This document shows positions 33,883 through 46,615 of a stretch of DNA of 64,000 bases, piece after piece. Each line of letters opens with the position of its first letter. Within the stretch, counting starts at the first letter, position 1. Under the pieces are notes generated by a model. That model was not told the origin of the DNA. It worked only from the letters and a program-made list of their open reading frames with translations, and did no database searches. The position numbers were made by a program, and so were the translations under genes. The DNA comes from Lytechinus variegatus (taxonomy: Eukaryota; Echinodermata; Echinoidea; Temnopleuroida; Toxopneustidae). Location: contig NC_054740.1 of the NCBI RefSeq assembly GCF_018143015.1, positions 52,448,779-52,512,778 of the forward strand, given 5' to 3'.

Positions 33883-35874
33883 AGAGTGGAAAATCTCTGT
33901 CTTACCCTTCCAAAACCAGGCGATTTTACTCAAAAGCGAATGAGCTCTGCTAGTTTCACACATTGAAGGGGTAATACAAGATAATAAGAGATAGTAAGGA
34001 AGAAAGATGACAGATTGTTTTGAGGTAGTCTTAGAATCAAACATTCATAAAATTATGAGAGAGTGCTCTATTAATTGACAATGTCAAAGACCAATTCATA
34101 AAAGAATGGATTCATTTAATCCTAAGTTTTAAATGTTCGGCATAAGTCCTTTGAAAATTCCCCGGGCGTGTCATTTTGAGTATACAGACATACCGCCTCG
34201 TCAAGATTGACCGTTGACCAGTTTTTTTTTCTTCACACGTCTATGCAAAATTATGAATACGTCATGTCTGAAGGAAGGCCTATATTTGTCTTATTTGATA
34301 TACATATAAAATAAAGCACATCATGTTATTAGATTGATAGATTAGAGACTTAACATCTTCTGGTGTTATCGTCTCATTAATAAGCAATGTAAGCTGACCG
34401 GGGTGAGATTCCGCGTATGCAGCCACGATAATTACACCAAAACATTTAGCAGGTTTATATGTGGTAACCATTCATGTCATAGTGGTCGATCTCAGGTGAT
34501 TAATGTGGCAGGCTCCATTCCAGATGTGAGCTCTACGACAGCGGAGAAGAAGGGACAACATGATCGAAGTAACACCACTTCGTCAACCAAAATGGTTAAG
34601 AGGGGTCGATGATTTAGAGAAGTTAAACCCGATGAAAGCCTGTCTAAAGTTGTGGTTAACATGGTTAATGTCCAGTCATGTGAATTATATTAAGAGTATC
34701 ACATTACCACGCTCACGTTCCAAATTATTATCTAAAGTGTAGTGACCGACCGTCGATTATTTTCTCGTCCGTTGCTTCTTTACAAAGATTTGAATTTTAC
34801 CTATATCGCCCTCTCTGGGTCTTTTTATTTCATTTTCAAGATTTTAATCGTCTTACCAATCTGAACATTGCATATCAGAAGTACTGGCGTTCACATTGGG
34901 GTGGGGGATTGGAGGACCATTGAACCATCAAAAGTTTCGTTACTGAGAGAAAAAGAAGACAATAAAAAGAAGAAAATAAAAGAAAAGAGGTTGAAATGTG
35001 ATATCGTTTATGAATACAAGGCCTATGTCAAATTCTATCACAAAATCAGCTATTTAAAATTAGAAATGTTAACATTATTGCCATGGATCTTAATAACCAA
35101 CTGTGTGTATTCTAGCTCGCCTACAGAGTGTCATTTGATACAAAAATTACAAATTGATTATTCATGTAACTCATGTATGTCCTTATAGTTGTATATAATT
35201 GCCAGCTCTTTAGTCAGTGATGTTTCTTGATGGTGAACGTTATTTGAAAACAAAATATGTATATATTGTGCAATATTTTCATGAAGACGAGTGTCGTAAC
35301 CCACCGAATCTCCAATCATGTCAAATCCATCAAGTTGTTTGGGTGAGAAAAAAATCTAGCCCCATTGTGCCCTATTCTTTACTTCAATAATGGAAAAAAA
35401 GAATACCGTATTCGTCGCGCCTTTCAAGAAGTGAAACACAAAATATGACACTCTGACTTTGAATTATAATGTGGGGGGATAATGAACGAAGGGGGCAATC
35501 CATGTTTGTGTTATAACCAATAAGCCGTGAAAATTGCCCCTATCCATCTAGGGACCCCCGCGAATACCCCCTCCAAAGTTTGCTGACGTCACAAAAGAGC
35601 GCTGATGAGAAAGCAGTGTTTATGACCATGATGACATGTGAAACAAAATTGCGTATGGGAATTTGGGGAATTTTCTTTTACCATTTCCCCCAATTTCCCT
35701 GCCTATTCCTGGATAATTCGTTTTTGTTAGATAAAAGGGTGCAGAATCGAAGTAAAAGTTCGGTTTCACCAAGCAAAAATGTGAAATCCAGCTCCTCAAT
35801 TTCGAATATAGAATAATGCTTGTTGCCCCATTATTTTTTTCCAGAAAAACCCGACAATTCTTGGAAAAGGAATC

Positions 35875-36019
35875 CAGGGGCCTGTTGTAGAAAGAGTTGC
35901 ATTTAAACGCAAGTCAAAATATCAAGCACAAATCCCAAACACCGGTGCCTCATTGACTAAAAATCAAGTTGTGCAAGATTTTTTAAAGTTATGTTTGATC
36001 GCAACTCTTTCTGCCCCAG
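35875..36019. mobile_element. Short MITE, AGAAAGAGTTGC arms
   Basis: The left arm CAGGGGCCTGTTGTAGAAAG then AGTTGCATTTAAACG matches the right arm read backwards, CTGGGGCAGAAAGAGTTGCG then ATCAAAC. The right arm lacks about eight bases near its end. It directly abuts the next element. Confidence 0.7.
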
Positions 36020-36178
36020 GGCTCCGTAACACAAATGTTTGAAATCAATCGCTAAATACCAATGACCAATCAAGATCTTTGTTGCACTCGCACTCTGTTT
36101 AAAATACTGACCGGGAACCAATCGGTGCGCTTCTTTCATACTTGCACTTCATCGCAAACCTTCGTGTTACGGAGCCCT
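36019..36178. mobile_element. Short MITE, GGGCTCCGTAACAC arms
   Basis: The left arm GGGCTCCGTAACACAAATGT and the right arm read backwards GGGCTCCGTAACACGAAGGT are nearly the same. Length 160 bp, no protein. Related by its GTAACACAAAG word to 2846-2976. It shares its left boundary with the preceding element. Confidence 0.8.
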
Positions 36179-36852
36179 ATATATAGGTGACGTTTTTCAC
36201 TCATAAAGTTAAGGAACGTATTATGATTTTACAAGCATGACAAGTGTACACTGAAAGATCGTTGGAACTAATAAACTATTTTCTTAAAAAGGAAAATACA
36301 AAGGAAAATACACTGGTTCGCACTGTCTTATAGAAACCCCATTTTAGCGACCCTTTCATGACGTCATCATTGACCCCAACCTTAAATAATTTGGAGAGAA
36401 TTTGGATGGTGCAAAAATCGTTTTGCGTCAGATTAGCATAAAATGTGTCCCATATACCCCCTGCATTCTAAATCTAATTATGTCGATCGACACGGTCAGC
36501 ATTGTGAGAGAAATTGATTCACTAAGGTCTATTTTATTTGTATGAATATTGTTTTGGTCGTCCAACCCAGGACAAAGTTCATGGTCAACCTAAAGAAAAA
36601 CTTGAGGATTAATTCGTCTAGACATATTGATTGAGAAAAACAAAAATACAAGTAGCCTTGAACTGTCCCGGTGTTATTTAAAAAAAAATTAACGAACAAA
36701 TTAGCGATATTATTGAGAAAGGGACACAGATTTGAAACAATTTACACTTAATGTATTATTTGTTTTACTTTTATAGGAAATTACTTATTTTAGAATATCA
36801 ATTATTCGGAATAAATGCTAAACTTGGATAGTGGTCACACATAACTCTCTTG

Positions 36853-37195
36853 ACTGGACATGGTGGCGAAGTTGGTGTCCGCCTTATGAAAGGGAAGGTT
36901 TCGATTCCCAACCCCATACCAAAGACTTCAAAAATTGGACCTACTGCCTTCTTGTCAGGCTCTCGACTCTTCAGGAATGGAAAAGGGTAGTAAGATACCA
37001 TGCAAGGCCCGCTTGAAAACCAGTAATCATATTGATAGTTTAAGTGGCTACCCTGCATGGTATAACTAACAGCGACTAAAACCGGTCTAGTTTTCGGCCA
37101 ACCGGGCCTGTGGACTGGCATCACTTTGCTCTTGCGTCGGTCTCGTGTGCGCAGAGACTCAACAATGCCTTCAACGAATGATAAAATAATAATAG
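36853..37195 (+). mobile_element. tRNA-derived SINE, family D
   Basis: The head has GGTGGCGAAGTTGGTGTCC (box A region, about 36862) and GGTTTCGATTCCCAACC (box B, about 36897). A body of about 270 bp follows (GTGGCTACCCTGCATGG, GACTAAAACCGGTCTAG, TTTCGGCCAACCGG, GCGTCGGTCTCG), ending in the tail ATGATAAAATAATAATAG. No second copy in the window; assignment rests on the head and A/T tail. Confidence 0.7.
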
Positions 37196-37199
37196 ATAT

Positions 37200-38570
37200 G
37201 CACGCTCTGCAGCTCATACTGACAATACAACTCGTGTGAGTCCACTTATATGCCCTCCAGACATTCGCAAAAGAAAGAACTCATACTGAACGTATCACCA
37301 CGCATCTCATAACAATATCATAATCATCCCCTTTCATGATACAAAATGAACGGCTGCTAGAAAGAAGAACAACTGCTTAAAGGAATGATACACGAAAAGG
37401 ATAAAATATCTAAACAAATGTAAAATATTTCCCACGATTCAAAATGTTTTGCAATAAATACACGATGAAAGTATTAAAATTAGTATTTTTTTAAATATTT
37501 GTACTCAAGTGTTCGATGATGTAGAAAATAATTAATTTTAAGAAGGTTTTTAAATTTTATGACTATAGAACTCTATGAATCCTGAAATAATCCAAGTACA
37601 ATTCAAAGAAACCCATCCAAAAAAGGACAAGAAAATATTCTTAAAAAGCAACAGAAAAACCGTGCTTGCCGGTGCATGTTTTATTTTCATTTGACTTATC
37701 TGTTTTTCATAACTCAAACTGTCAAAAAGCATGAATGACAATGGGAGAGGATGTTTATCATGTATATTAATTATGTTCGAAATCAGATTTTAAAAAACCC
37801 AGCTCAGACATAATACAAAATGTAATAATTAGCCGAGATGAGAAGCGAAAGAAAATAGGTGCCCCTATATACAGGCCGAGAGCGCGGTTCCAACAGATTA
37901 TCATGCACTTCTAAAACTCAAGTTATTTTGAAAAAATAATGGAGTAAATGATATTTATTGCCTAAAATAGATCGTTTAATATATTTCAGTGGTACAAAAG
38001 ATGATCAATCATAATTCCCTTAATCCATATCACACATCAGATATGAACTTGCTCTTTAATCTCATATAGCTTTAATTCATGTCTGTGCATGAGCCTTTCA
38101 TCTATCAGCTGATTTACCCCACCCAAGAATTTTTTTTGGGTCCTTTTGTTAAACAGTCATGAATGATATACGTTACAGTCCAGCAAATCTGGGAAAATAC
38201 TAAAAGTGGCATTTGGACGTCTTTTTATCCATATATGAATTTGAAATTTGAATTTTAACGTCCTGGTCTTCCATCTTTTTTTTAACTTGGCTTTTAAATC
38301 ATGAAATTTTGATTTTTTTTTTTACTTTTTTAATGTTGCCGTTAAAAATGTTTGCAGTGATTTTGCCACGAGTTCTACATTTATAAATGGGACACAAAGA
38401 AAAAGAAAAAATGATAATAGCACACCACATATTTTGTAATATTTCTTTGAGTGATGTAAAAAATGCACATTGATTTGTTTTAAGATTTATTCGAAATGGT
38501 GAAATATTTTCTTGCCTATTTTTCAATTTGATTTTTTTTTAAATTATAAATCACACTGTTAATACATGAT
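37200..38570. other. AT-rich stretch without gene
   Basis: Long A and T runs, and no recognisable exon, tRNA or bounded repeat. Confidence 0.5.
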
Positions 38571-38571
38571 G

Positions 38572-38798
38572 ATGGTACTTGTGGTGGTGGTGGTGTAGAT
38601 GACGATTGTATTGATAATGAAAATACTTAGAACAAGTGAAAAATAACAGCAATGCGTCACGACCAAAACACCATTGAAATGAATATAATCTCTACTTCCT
38701 TGAATAGAAATAGGATATTTCGGGGAAAATGTACCGGTAACCAGAATAAACACTACTACTACTCCTACTATTACTACTACAACAACAACAACAACTAT

Positions 38799-38835
<37 letters not shown>

Positions 38836-38881
38836 GCTACTACTACTACTACTACTACTACTGCTGCTGCTGCTACTACTA

Positions 38882-38946
<65 letters not shown>

Positions 38947-39016
38947 ACTACTACTACTACTACTACTACTACTATTACTACTACTACTACTACTGCTGCT
39001 ACTACTACTACTATTT

Positions 39017-39058
<42 letters not shown>

Positions 39059-39130
39059 ACAATAATAATGATAATAATGATAAATACTGATAATGGTAAT
39101 AATAATGATAACAACAATGATAATAGCGTT
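38572..39130. repeat. Long (CTA)n microsatellite with AAT/GAT edges
   Basis: About 310 bp of CTA triplets interrupted by GCT, ATT and CAA blocks (38749-39058), then AATAATGAT units to 39130. A GGT block starts at 38580. Frames are homopolymeric. It lies about 130 bp upstream of a TATA box. Confidence 0.95.
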
Positions 39131-39262
39131 TTTCATTATTATTATTCTATGACCCATGAACCTCATATTCAAATTGTATCAGCATGCTCAACTTTCATAT
39201 AGCGTCATCGCTAATTAGCAACAAGGATGGGAGCCGACATACATCTATCACGCAGCGCACTC

Positions 39263-39295
39263 TATATAAAGCTAGGTTGATCGTTGAAACAGTTT
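39263..39295 (+). promoter_or_regulatory. TATA box, candidate promoter of the RBM24-like gene
   Basis: TATATAAA at 39263-39270 after a gcagcgcac segment, 1.3 kb upstream of the start codon. If the splice acceptor at 40555 is used, a 5'UTR exon starting near 39295 would fit. This is sequence logic only; no transcript is seen. Chance TATATAAA is not rare in AT-rich DNA. Confidence 0.35.
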
Positions 39296-39962
39296 AAGTT
39301 ACGATTGATTGAATTGGTCAGTATGTGCAATGAATAATATCTTATCAAAATCGATCATGAAATCGATCGTAAGACTATTCGTTAGGATGGGGGCCAGCAT
39401 GTTGCTTGTAGAAGATGGATTAGGAACTCCCCTTTGTATATCATTATTTCTTATTTATAAAGATTACATTTTTGTTTTTCTCGGTATTTATAGTTAACAG
39501 TCAGAAAACTAAGCCCTTAGAATTATTATAGTTATTATGTACACCCCCCGTTTCAGCCTCTTCCCCTGTTACGGCTTATTTTGATTTATTGTTGGGATTT
39601 GCCTTTTTATCCCGATATTTTGATAAGGGATGCTATTAACATAATTTATCTAAGCCAAGGGTGGTGTCTCCATTTTTGCCTGTGTGAATATTATGATTGA
39701 CTTCCCATATTGTTTTTTTATTCTTTCAATCGACTTCCCATAGAGAAGCTAGATCTGATTCAGACCTTTAATTTCCACTCTTTCTCTCTCTCTCTCTCCC
39801 TTTCTCTCCTACTATCTTGCTCTTCCCCCTCCCTCTCTTTCACTTCTGGACTTCACGGGACCCTCGGAGAGAACGTGAAAAAAACAAACACAAAGTATAA
39901 CAAGTGAAAATCCCTTCAGCCATTCACGGGGCAGCCTGGGGCTAACATTAATATTCATGACA

Positions 39963-40082
39963 GAGGGCGGGGTCTATTATGTATGATGCATCGTCGTGTA
40001 CACTCCAGTGACAGATAATAGGGGCGTGGCTTAGTATACTACGATGAGACTGTGTAAAAGGCTCTATGCATTGACTCAGCTG
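39963..40082 (+). promoter_or_regulatory. GC boxes and E-box upstream of the RBM24-like gene
   Basis: GGGCGGGG at 39965-39972 and GGGGCGTGGC at 40021-40030 match Sp/KLF sites, and CAGCTG at 40077-40082 matches a myogenic-type E-box. RBM24/SUP-12 genes are muscle genes in other animals, so an E-box is plausible. Function is inferred. Confidence 0.4.
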
Positions 40083-40535
40083 TATGAGCGTGCAAAAGCG
40101 TATCCGTCTGACAGGTTAACACTGGCGCGAAGTCATCGGTATTCAGTACGCCGTAGCTCACCCGGTGATAAACATCCACAACCCCTCTCTTGTCTCTCTC
40201 TCTCTCTTCCATTCCCGAGGAACCAGTGGAATATTGATACCTTCAAAGTCTGGTACATAAATGTGAGATTTTACAGTCGATCCTCTCATCTTGCTCACGG
40301 CTTTTTCTCCAAGTACATCATCAAGGTTTAACCGATACTCGAGGAACTTTGAAAATATCAACCCTCAACAAGCCAGCCAGCATAATTTCCTTCACTGGCA
40401 GACGACATCGCATCTCGGTGAATTTTGTGCTGCCATTCACAAATCGGATTACGCGCGCTTTATTTCATCGCTCACAAAGTCATTTCATACGCAGCCCTCG
40501 GTCCATTTCTGGATTAATATTTAAATCAAAACGAC

Positions 40536-40582
40536 CGTTTTCTTTATCTTTTTAGCTAATTGAACGCTAAACACACCGCACC
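40536..40582 (+). promoter_or_regulatory. Likely 5'UTR splice acceptor and leader
   Basis: A pyrimidine-rich run (cgttttctttatctttttag) ends in AG at 40555, leaving a 27-nt leader before the ATG. An in-frame TAA at 40568-40570 shows that the reading frame does not extend upstream. The start context CACCATGC has A at -3. This suggests an upstream noncoding exon, which is not identified. Confidence 0.5.
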
Positions 40583-40747
40583 ATGCAGGGGCAAAAGGAC
40601 ACCACTTTCACCAAAATATTTGTCGGCGGGCTGCCGTACCACACCACAGACAAATCTCTCCGTGATCATTTTGAGCAATATGGTTTGATTGAAGAGGCAG
40701 TCGTCATCACAGACAGGTCGTCGGGAAAGAGCAAAGGATACGGATTT
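40583..40747 (+). CDS. RBM24: RBM24/RBM38-family RNA-binding protein, coding exon 1
   Basis: Encodes residues 1-55. The first residues ([20 protein letters not shown]) match the start of vertebrate RBM24/RBM38 and worm SUP-12, which begin with QKDTTYTKIFVGG-like sequence. These proteins bind GU-rich RNA through a single RRM and control alternative splicing and mRNA stability, notably in muscle. RNP2 (KIFVGGL) is at residues 11-17, and the RNP1 start KGYGF is at 51-55 with its aromatic side chains present (F13, Y53, F55). EEAVVITDR at 37-45 is the family's beta-2/loop region. The exon ends in phase 0 at a consensus donor (GTAAGT), inside RNP1. The ATG is chosen because of the family N-terminus and the upstream in-frame TAA. 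One gene precedes the vertebrate RBM24/RBM38 split, so either symbol could apply. Confidence 0.95.
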
Positions 40748-43700
40748 GTAAGTACAACATTTTTTCAAGAAATCAATTTAAACATTTTCTGTGGACAACA
40801 ACTAACATGAGAAATCCAGTATATATTTAACCCTGGGTTTGCATGCATGATATACGATATAAACAAGGTTCGCCCCCTATACTGTTCTATGACATAATCC
40901 ACTCGAAGAAGAGCTTGAATCGTGATACCGGAGTATATTAGCCTGTCTTGTATAGTTCATGTATATCGTATTGAATGTGAAAATGAAACTTAACTGAAAC
41001 TGCTACAGAATATAACAAAAAACACACGTTAAGTAGGCCGGCTTACCGAAAACAACTTGAAACATTATAGATAATAGTGGCTTTACCTTGGATCTATACT
41101 GGTAGGATCCATGGTTTTACTAAAATTTACAGAAAAGACAATGTTGATATCTTACGAACTTGCACGTTTTTTCTTTTACTGTAACATGCCATTGGTTGAC
41201 CTACAGACTTGAAGTTGAAACTGTCATAAAAAAAATTGGCAGTGTCATTTATATGGATTTATTGACACCTTCATATTGCCCGGTCACGGGCACCACTCAT
41301 ATTTGGATATTTTATGATTAAAAAATATGAAGAAAAACAATCATCAACCTAGCACACGCACGAATATAATGCATGGCATATTGATCAAACACCACAGATG
41401 ATTTTTTTTCACTAGGCCTGAAATTGTTTATCTCTTGATAGTATTACCTTTGATCTACATTCAAATAAGTCTGGGGAAATCTTCAAGAATTGTATTGACA
41501 TGCACATCGCAGCTGCCAGTGATTTTTGGACCCTTATCGTCACACCGACGGGTTTAATTACTTAACATAATGATCGAGGCCTTATCTGCACTACGACTTT
41601 GCCCGGCTACCCCTAATTTTATGAACGAATTCGACACTTTGGTAAGAGCTCATTAATTAATTGGTAGAAATTTCGTGCAGAAACTGGGGTGATGTACGTA
41701 CCGAATGCATTTATACACACGTTGGATCGGGACGATTGTGTTGTATCGCTGTGCTCAGTGCATGAATGCATGCAAGGCGATCTACCGGTATTCTATAGCG
41801 TCGTTAGTAACAATTGTTGCCTACCATTAAAGGCCGCCTCGTTCTTTGAAATAATTTAGTAGTTGCCTTTTTCAAGAGCTGGCTGTTTCGTAATCATTTT
41901 CGTTTATAATATGAAAAAAAAAATTATCAATCGTAAATGAATTGTATTGCCGATTGTGAATTAAAATTGGGGAATCGAAAGTGACTTATATTATGTTTTG
42001 TTAGCACTTTGGTTAAGGATATATAGATAGGCCTATTTGCCCTATAATTTTTACCGAATTGAAATACCCCCCTCAAGTTTTAAAATAATAAAGAAGTGAA
42101 ACGCAAGTTGATTTCATATCAGAAAACGATAGCTTGATAAAAAGTCTGCTTTTAGGTACATGTATCTGGAAATTAGTCATTTTCCCTGACATAATATCTC
42201 GGCGTATTGAACCCATAGTATATATGAAGGACTGAAATAGATACGTGAGCTCTTCCTTCACCAATATTTACTTAAGATAAGACTAAGTATACTGAGTAAT
42301 TCTTGTTATTCCGGGACTACCATATATTCAATTGACGTAAAAGATAAAAACTATTCCACACAAAAGCATCTACATCCTGTGTACGATGTATTGACAGTCA
42401 AGCAATTACCAGGGGAATAAACTGCATTTCTCCAGAGAAATGACGATAAAAAGGACAGACGTAGCTTCCTGAATTTATATTGAAATATTCAACTCCATAT
42501 ACAGTCGGAGACGAATTTTAGTATACGTAGGTCAATAGCATACAATCGGACTTTGAAAAATTAATAATCTGCTTTCACGGAATTTTTTTTATCTTGATCG
42601 AACAGAAAATATCTTCATCCAGAGTGAAAAATGCATAATGGCTGGTCAACAATCATGAAAAATTTACAAGAAAAAAATAACAGAATTTTTATTTTAATTA
42701 AGAATATTTTTCGTTACATTTTGACGATAATGCAATTTCACTTTTGGAAAAAGTAGAAGCATAATTACTTAATAAATTCACTTTAATGAAGAATTTAGAT
42801 CATTTAGAAGCAGAAATGCATTTCATTCTGCCCTGAAACTAATTGTTCAAATCTCAAAAGTTATCATGAATTCGAGAGCGCGCCTTTTTTTCGTATAGGT
42901 CCCTGGATAAATTATGACGTGTTCTGTCTGTCTCTGACTACACGAAATTGTGTATTTCGTCTATCTCTCTCTCTCTCTTTCTCTTACTGTGCTGACGTTT
43001 GCTTCAATTTCTTTGGGAATTATTATGATGGGATCTATTATTCTATTCATGGGCTTCTATTGCGCGTGCCATTATGAAAGATAGGGCTCTGTAGACCATG
43101 GACTTTACCTGCGCAGAGGCCGAAACACAATGACCAAATCGTTCACGGCGCGATAAGCAAACTGTATGGAAAGCAGTAATATAAGGGGATGAAGGCGAGA
43201 GGTGGCGTCCATTTCATCTCTGTGTGTGCGCGCGATGAAAGGTGTGTGTTTGTGTGTGTGCATGAGATGGGTGTGTGTAGGGGTGCGTGCGAATTTTGGG
43301 GGGTGGGGCGGGGGCTGCAAAATAATCGATTATTTTGCAGAAGGGGTAAGATGTGGAGAAAAATAAGCACCATCGAATGTAAAAATGAAGGAGTCGGGAG
43401 GAAAGAATAACAGGTTACAATTTGAAATGACAATGCTGTGTTAAACAAAAAAGGATATTAAAAGGGGTCTAATCTTGTCCATGATATAGATTAATACGGA
43501 GGGGGTATAGATCATGATATGAAACTATAAATACTTCAAAGTATATATCAAGGCTTGTGAATGGACATTTCTGGTGAATACAAGAAAATAAGTATAGGGA
43601 GTGGGGATTTGATCGATGACTGTTTTCAAAGATTTTCATGACAATTATTGAAATGAATGAAATAATGGTGCATTTTTGAGGGATAGTGATGAATGTGGGT

Positions 43701-44334
43701 ATAGATTCGTTTTGAGGGGACCTCGTTGAGGAGAAGGAAGCAAAAAAAAACAGCGTGAATTAAAAGAAATAAAATTTAAGGAGAATGAAGGAATGGAAAG
43801 GAGCGTCGTGAAGAAACGGGAACGGACTTCCCTCCCCATGCGATTTCAAAGGTCATAGCCCAAACCATTGGTATCTTTCGTTCCAGGGATTACGGTGTCG
43901 TTATCATGGAATAAAAATGTTCCTCTCAATGGGCGCGTTGGTCTCCCCTCCTACAATAGCTATCAAAGAAAATATGGATTTTAAGTACGGCCAAATGACT
44001 GGTAATAAAATGGATTACAAAAACAGCGTACTTTGACTTTTCCACGCTGCACACGCGAACTCCAGGTTGGAAATTATGTGTATTATTATAATAGAGTGCG
44101 ATATGATAATAAGCAACATCCGTAGTTGCCTGTACTAAAGCCATATCAAGTTCAGTCGCAATTTGCACATAGCAGTATGCTTGGTCCGGGGCAATTAATG
44201 ATGAATAATCGCCTTTTGTTTGACGATGAACGGGTTTAGTGAAGGGGGGGGGGGGGACTGAAAATCAAATCCCCCGTGTAAATGTAAGTATTGATATTGG
44301 GTGAGAAATTCCGATAGCGCCACCCCCCCAAACA

Positions 44335-44450
44335 AAAATGATAATGATGAATAAATGAATAATAATGATATAAAAATAATGATAATAAATGTGTTAATGA
44401 TAATGAATGATAATAATTATTAATAAAAAATAGAAAAATTATATATTAAG
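44335..44450. repeat. AATAATGAT low-complexity tract
   Basis: Imperfect AATGATAAT units directly after a G12 run and a C7 run. Confidence 0.8.
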
Positions 44451-45228
44451 ACGAATTTACTCAATTTTCATTCAATGATATATTAGTATTGATTTCTATA
44501 TGTGTTAAGGTGTGTGTATGTGTGTGGGTGGGTGGGGTTGAGGGTGTATGTGAGAAGAGACGAGGAATGATGACGTAGGTATTAACGAGACAGGGAAAGA
44601 GGCCGGAAAAGAAATGTATACACTCACTCACCCTCCCCTGTACATAAACACCACACGACGCACCCCCCCCCTCACTCCCTCCCTGTATCCCTCTCTGTAT
44701 CTCCGAGAGACAGAGGAACGAATCAGAATAGGTAGATGGACCTTTTGATTGATGTAGCAAGGTAATTGATTATGACAATAATTATTGTCTAACATCTGGG
44801 AGACCCCTTTTATAAAGTGCTCATAAAGGCAGTAATATATTTCACGTATACATTTACGTACACACTGGCTACCCCCCCCCCCCACACACACACAGATCGA
44901 TGGTTCGAACATCATTTACACCACTATCCGTGTTAAATAGACGATCGGTTTGTATTGATCAATGAGATAATTTTGGTAGGGTAACAGATATACACCCCTT
45001 AGTAAGGACTCGAACCAATTACTTTTGAAAGGGACTGCTCTGAAACCAATCAACCTCGGGATTTGAAAAAAATGAATTACTCTGAATCGATATTTTTCTG
45101 ATGAGGGTATTGTTGATAAGTTTGACAGAATAATGAGAAATATTATATAAAAGAATATTGCATTAATTATGATGATCATATTTGTAAGAACAAACATTTA
45201 TTTTTGCTCATGCAGGTTTATCTTTTCA

Positions 45229-45290
45229 GTCTGCAGTCTGTCTGAGAATAGATTTGAAAAAAATCTGTTCCGAAACAGACTGCAGACTTA
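45229..45290. repeat. Hairpin with AGTCTGCAGTCTGT arms
   Basis: The 14-bp arm AGTCTGCAGTCTGT is matched exactly by ACAGACTGCAGACT 34 bases later. A second small stem, AGATTT/AAATCT, lies in the loop. It could be a short foldback element or an RNA-level structure in the intron. Confidence 0.75.
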
Positions 45291-46339
45291 GTTTTCACGC
45301 TTAATATCATTATCCTCTGGAACACTAAAATCACACGAGATGAGGGTTTATTTTCATTCTCGGCAACAAAATACAACGCAGTTGGAGAAACTCAACTTAA
45401 AGGCATCCCAAGCGCTATCGGTCCCAGTGTCGTCCATGTTGTTCACCTTTCTACTTAACACAAACAAATATTTGTCCTTTCGGGGATAATTCCTTTGTTT
45501 CAGTGGGATATTTGGTTCCTATTCCCCTGGCGGTGTTTTGCTTGGCTATCGCAATTTCATATCTCAGCGCGGCGATCGCATCCATCCTCTCGCTGGACTC
45601 TGGCACCCCCGTGGCTACGGCTAGGTTAACCCCTGAATGACACCCTGGCATGGCCATAAATGGTATCGGAGAGACTGTAGTTAGCCTAGAATGAATGCTA
45701 TGTACTCAGGTTAAATGGAACAACTCGCAGCGGACGGCAAGTTGTAGTCTTCGTCACCCAGACCCGTGGCTCGCTTGATTCCGATGGTGGATGTATATCG
45801 CGGAGGAGGGCGACAACTTCACCATAGAATTATCATTTTCTAACAGATGCCTATGTTTTATAAGACATCACAACGTTACGGGGGAGATAATTTTGTTTAT
45901 AGACTCAACGATGATGTGTGACAATATCTTCGTATAATCTGGCCTTTTCTGGTTGAGCGGTAGGCCAACAAAATGGGATCATTTTTTGTTAATTTCTAAT
46001 TCGAAGTGATCTGTTTGTGGAATCACCATTGGGTATCGGTACATGATTGAATGTCACTATTTAGACGATTTCCTCTGTTCACTAACAGGATATATCAGGA
46101 CTTCTTTCACGTCTACGCACGATGATGCACAACAGCGTGGACGTCGGGATTACGCCACGCACTCACATAACGTAAACCATACAGCATCGCACAACGCACA
46201 CGCGATAGGGACACACTCACGCTCTGTATCGCATCGCACACCCACACTTTCGCCCCGCTTTGGTGCGCAACACAAACTTCAGTGCTATTTTGCGCAATAA
46301 GATAGCAAGATAATAATATTTTTTCCCAGTTGGCTTTTC

Positions 46340-46615
46340 ATGTTGTGCTCTCCCAGTCTTCGTATTTCTTTATATTGATTCTACCCCTCATCCTCCATCT
46401 TTTAACATCACTCATTCCATGCACCTCCAAGTGTGGTTTCTTTCTTCTCTTTCTCCCTTTATTATTTCTCTTCATTGTGTTTGATATCTTTCTCTTACAC
46501 TCTCCCTCCAACAACTCACTTTTAACCACCCCTCTCCTCTCCCCTCCCCTTTCACTCTCTCCCTCTTCCACTCCCTCTTCCCCCCCTCTCTCTCCCTCAT
46601 ATCTCTCTTAGCTTC
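46340..46615. repeat. Pyrimidine-rich tract in intron 1
   Basis: About 270 bp of predominantly C and T on the sense strand (ctctttctccctttatt, cccctctcctctcccctcc). Low-complexity Leu/Ser frames through it are artefacts. In RNA it could bind PTB-like proteins; this is inference. Confidence 0.75.

Noticed and set aside
38559-39117. Val-, Tyr- and Ser-rich frames of about 140-167 residues
   Set aside because: Same cause, a triplet microsatellite read in three frames.
44990-45060. tRNA or SINE head (ggactcgaacc word)
   Set aside because: Only a single box-B-like word; no box A, stems or body shared with other elements.
46330-46611. 93-residue Leu/Ser/Pro-rich frame
   Set aside because: Translation of a pyrimidine-rich intronic tract.
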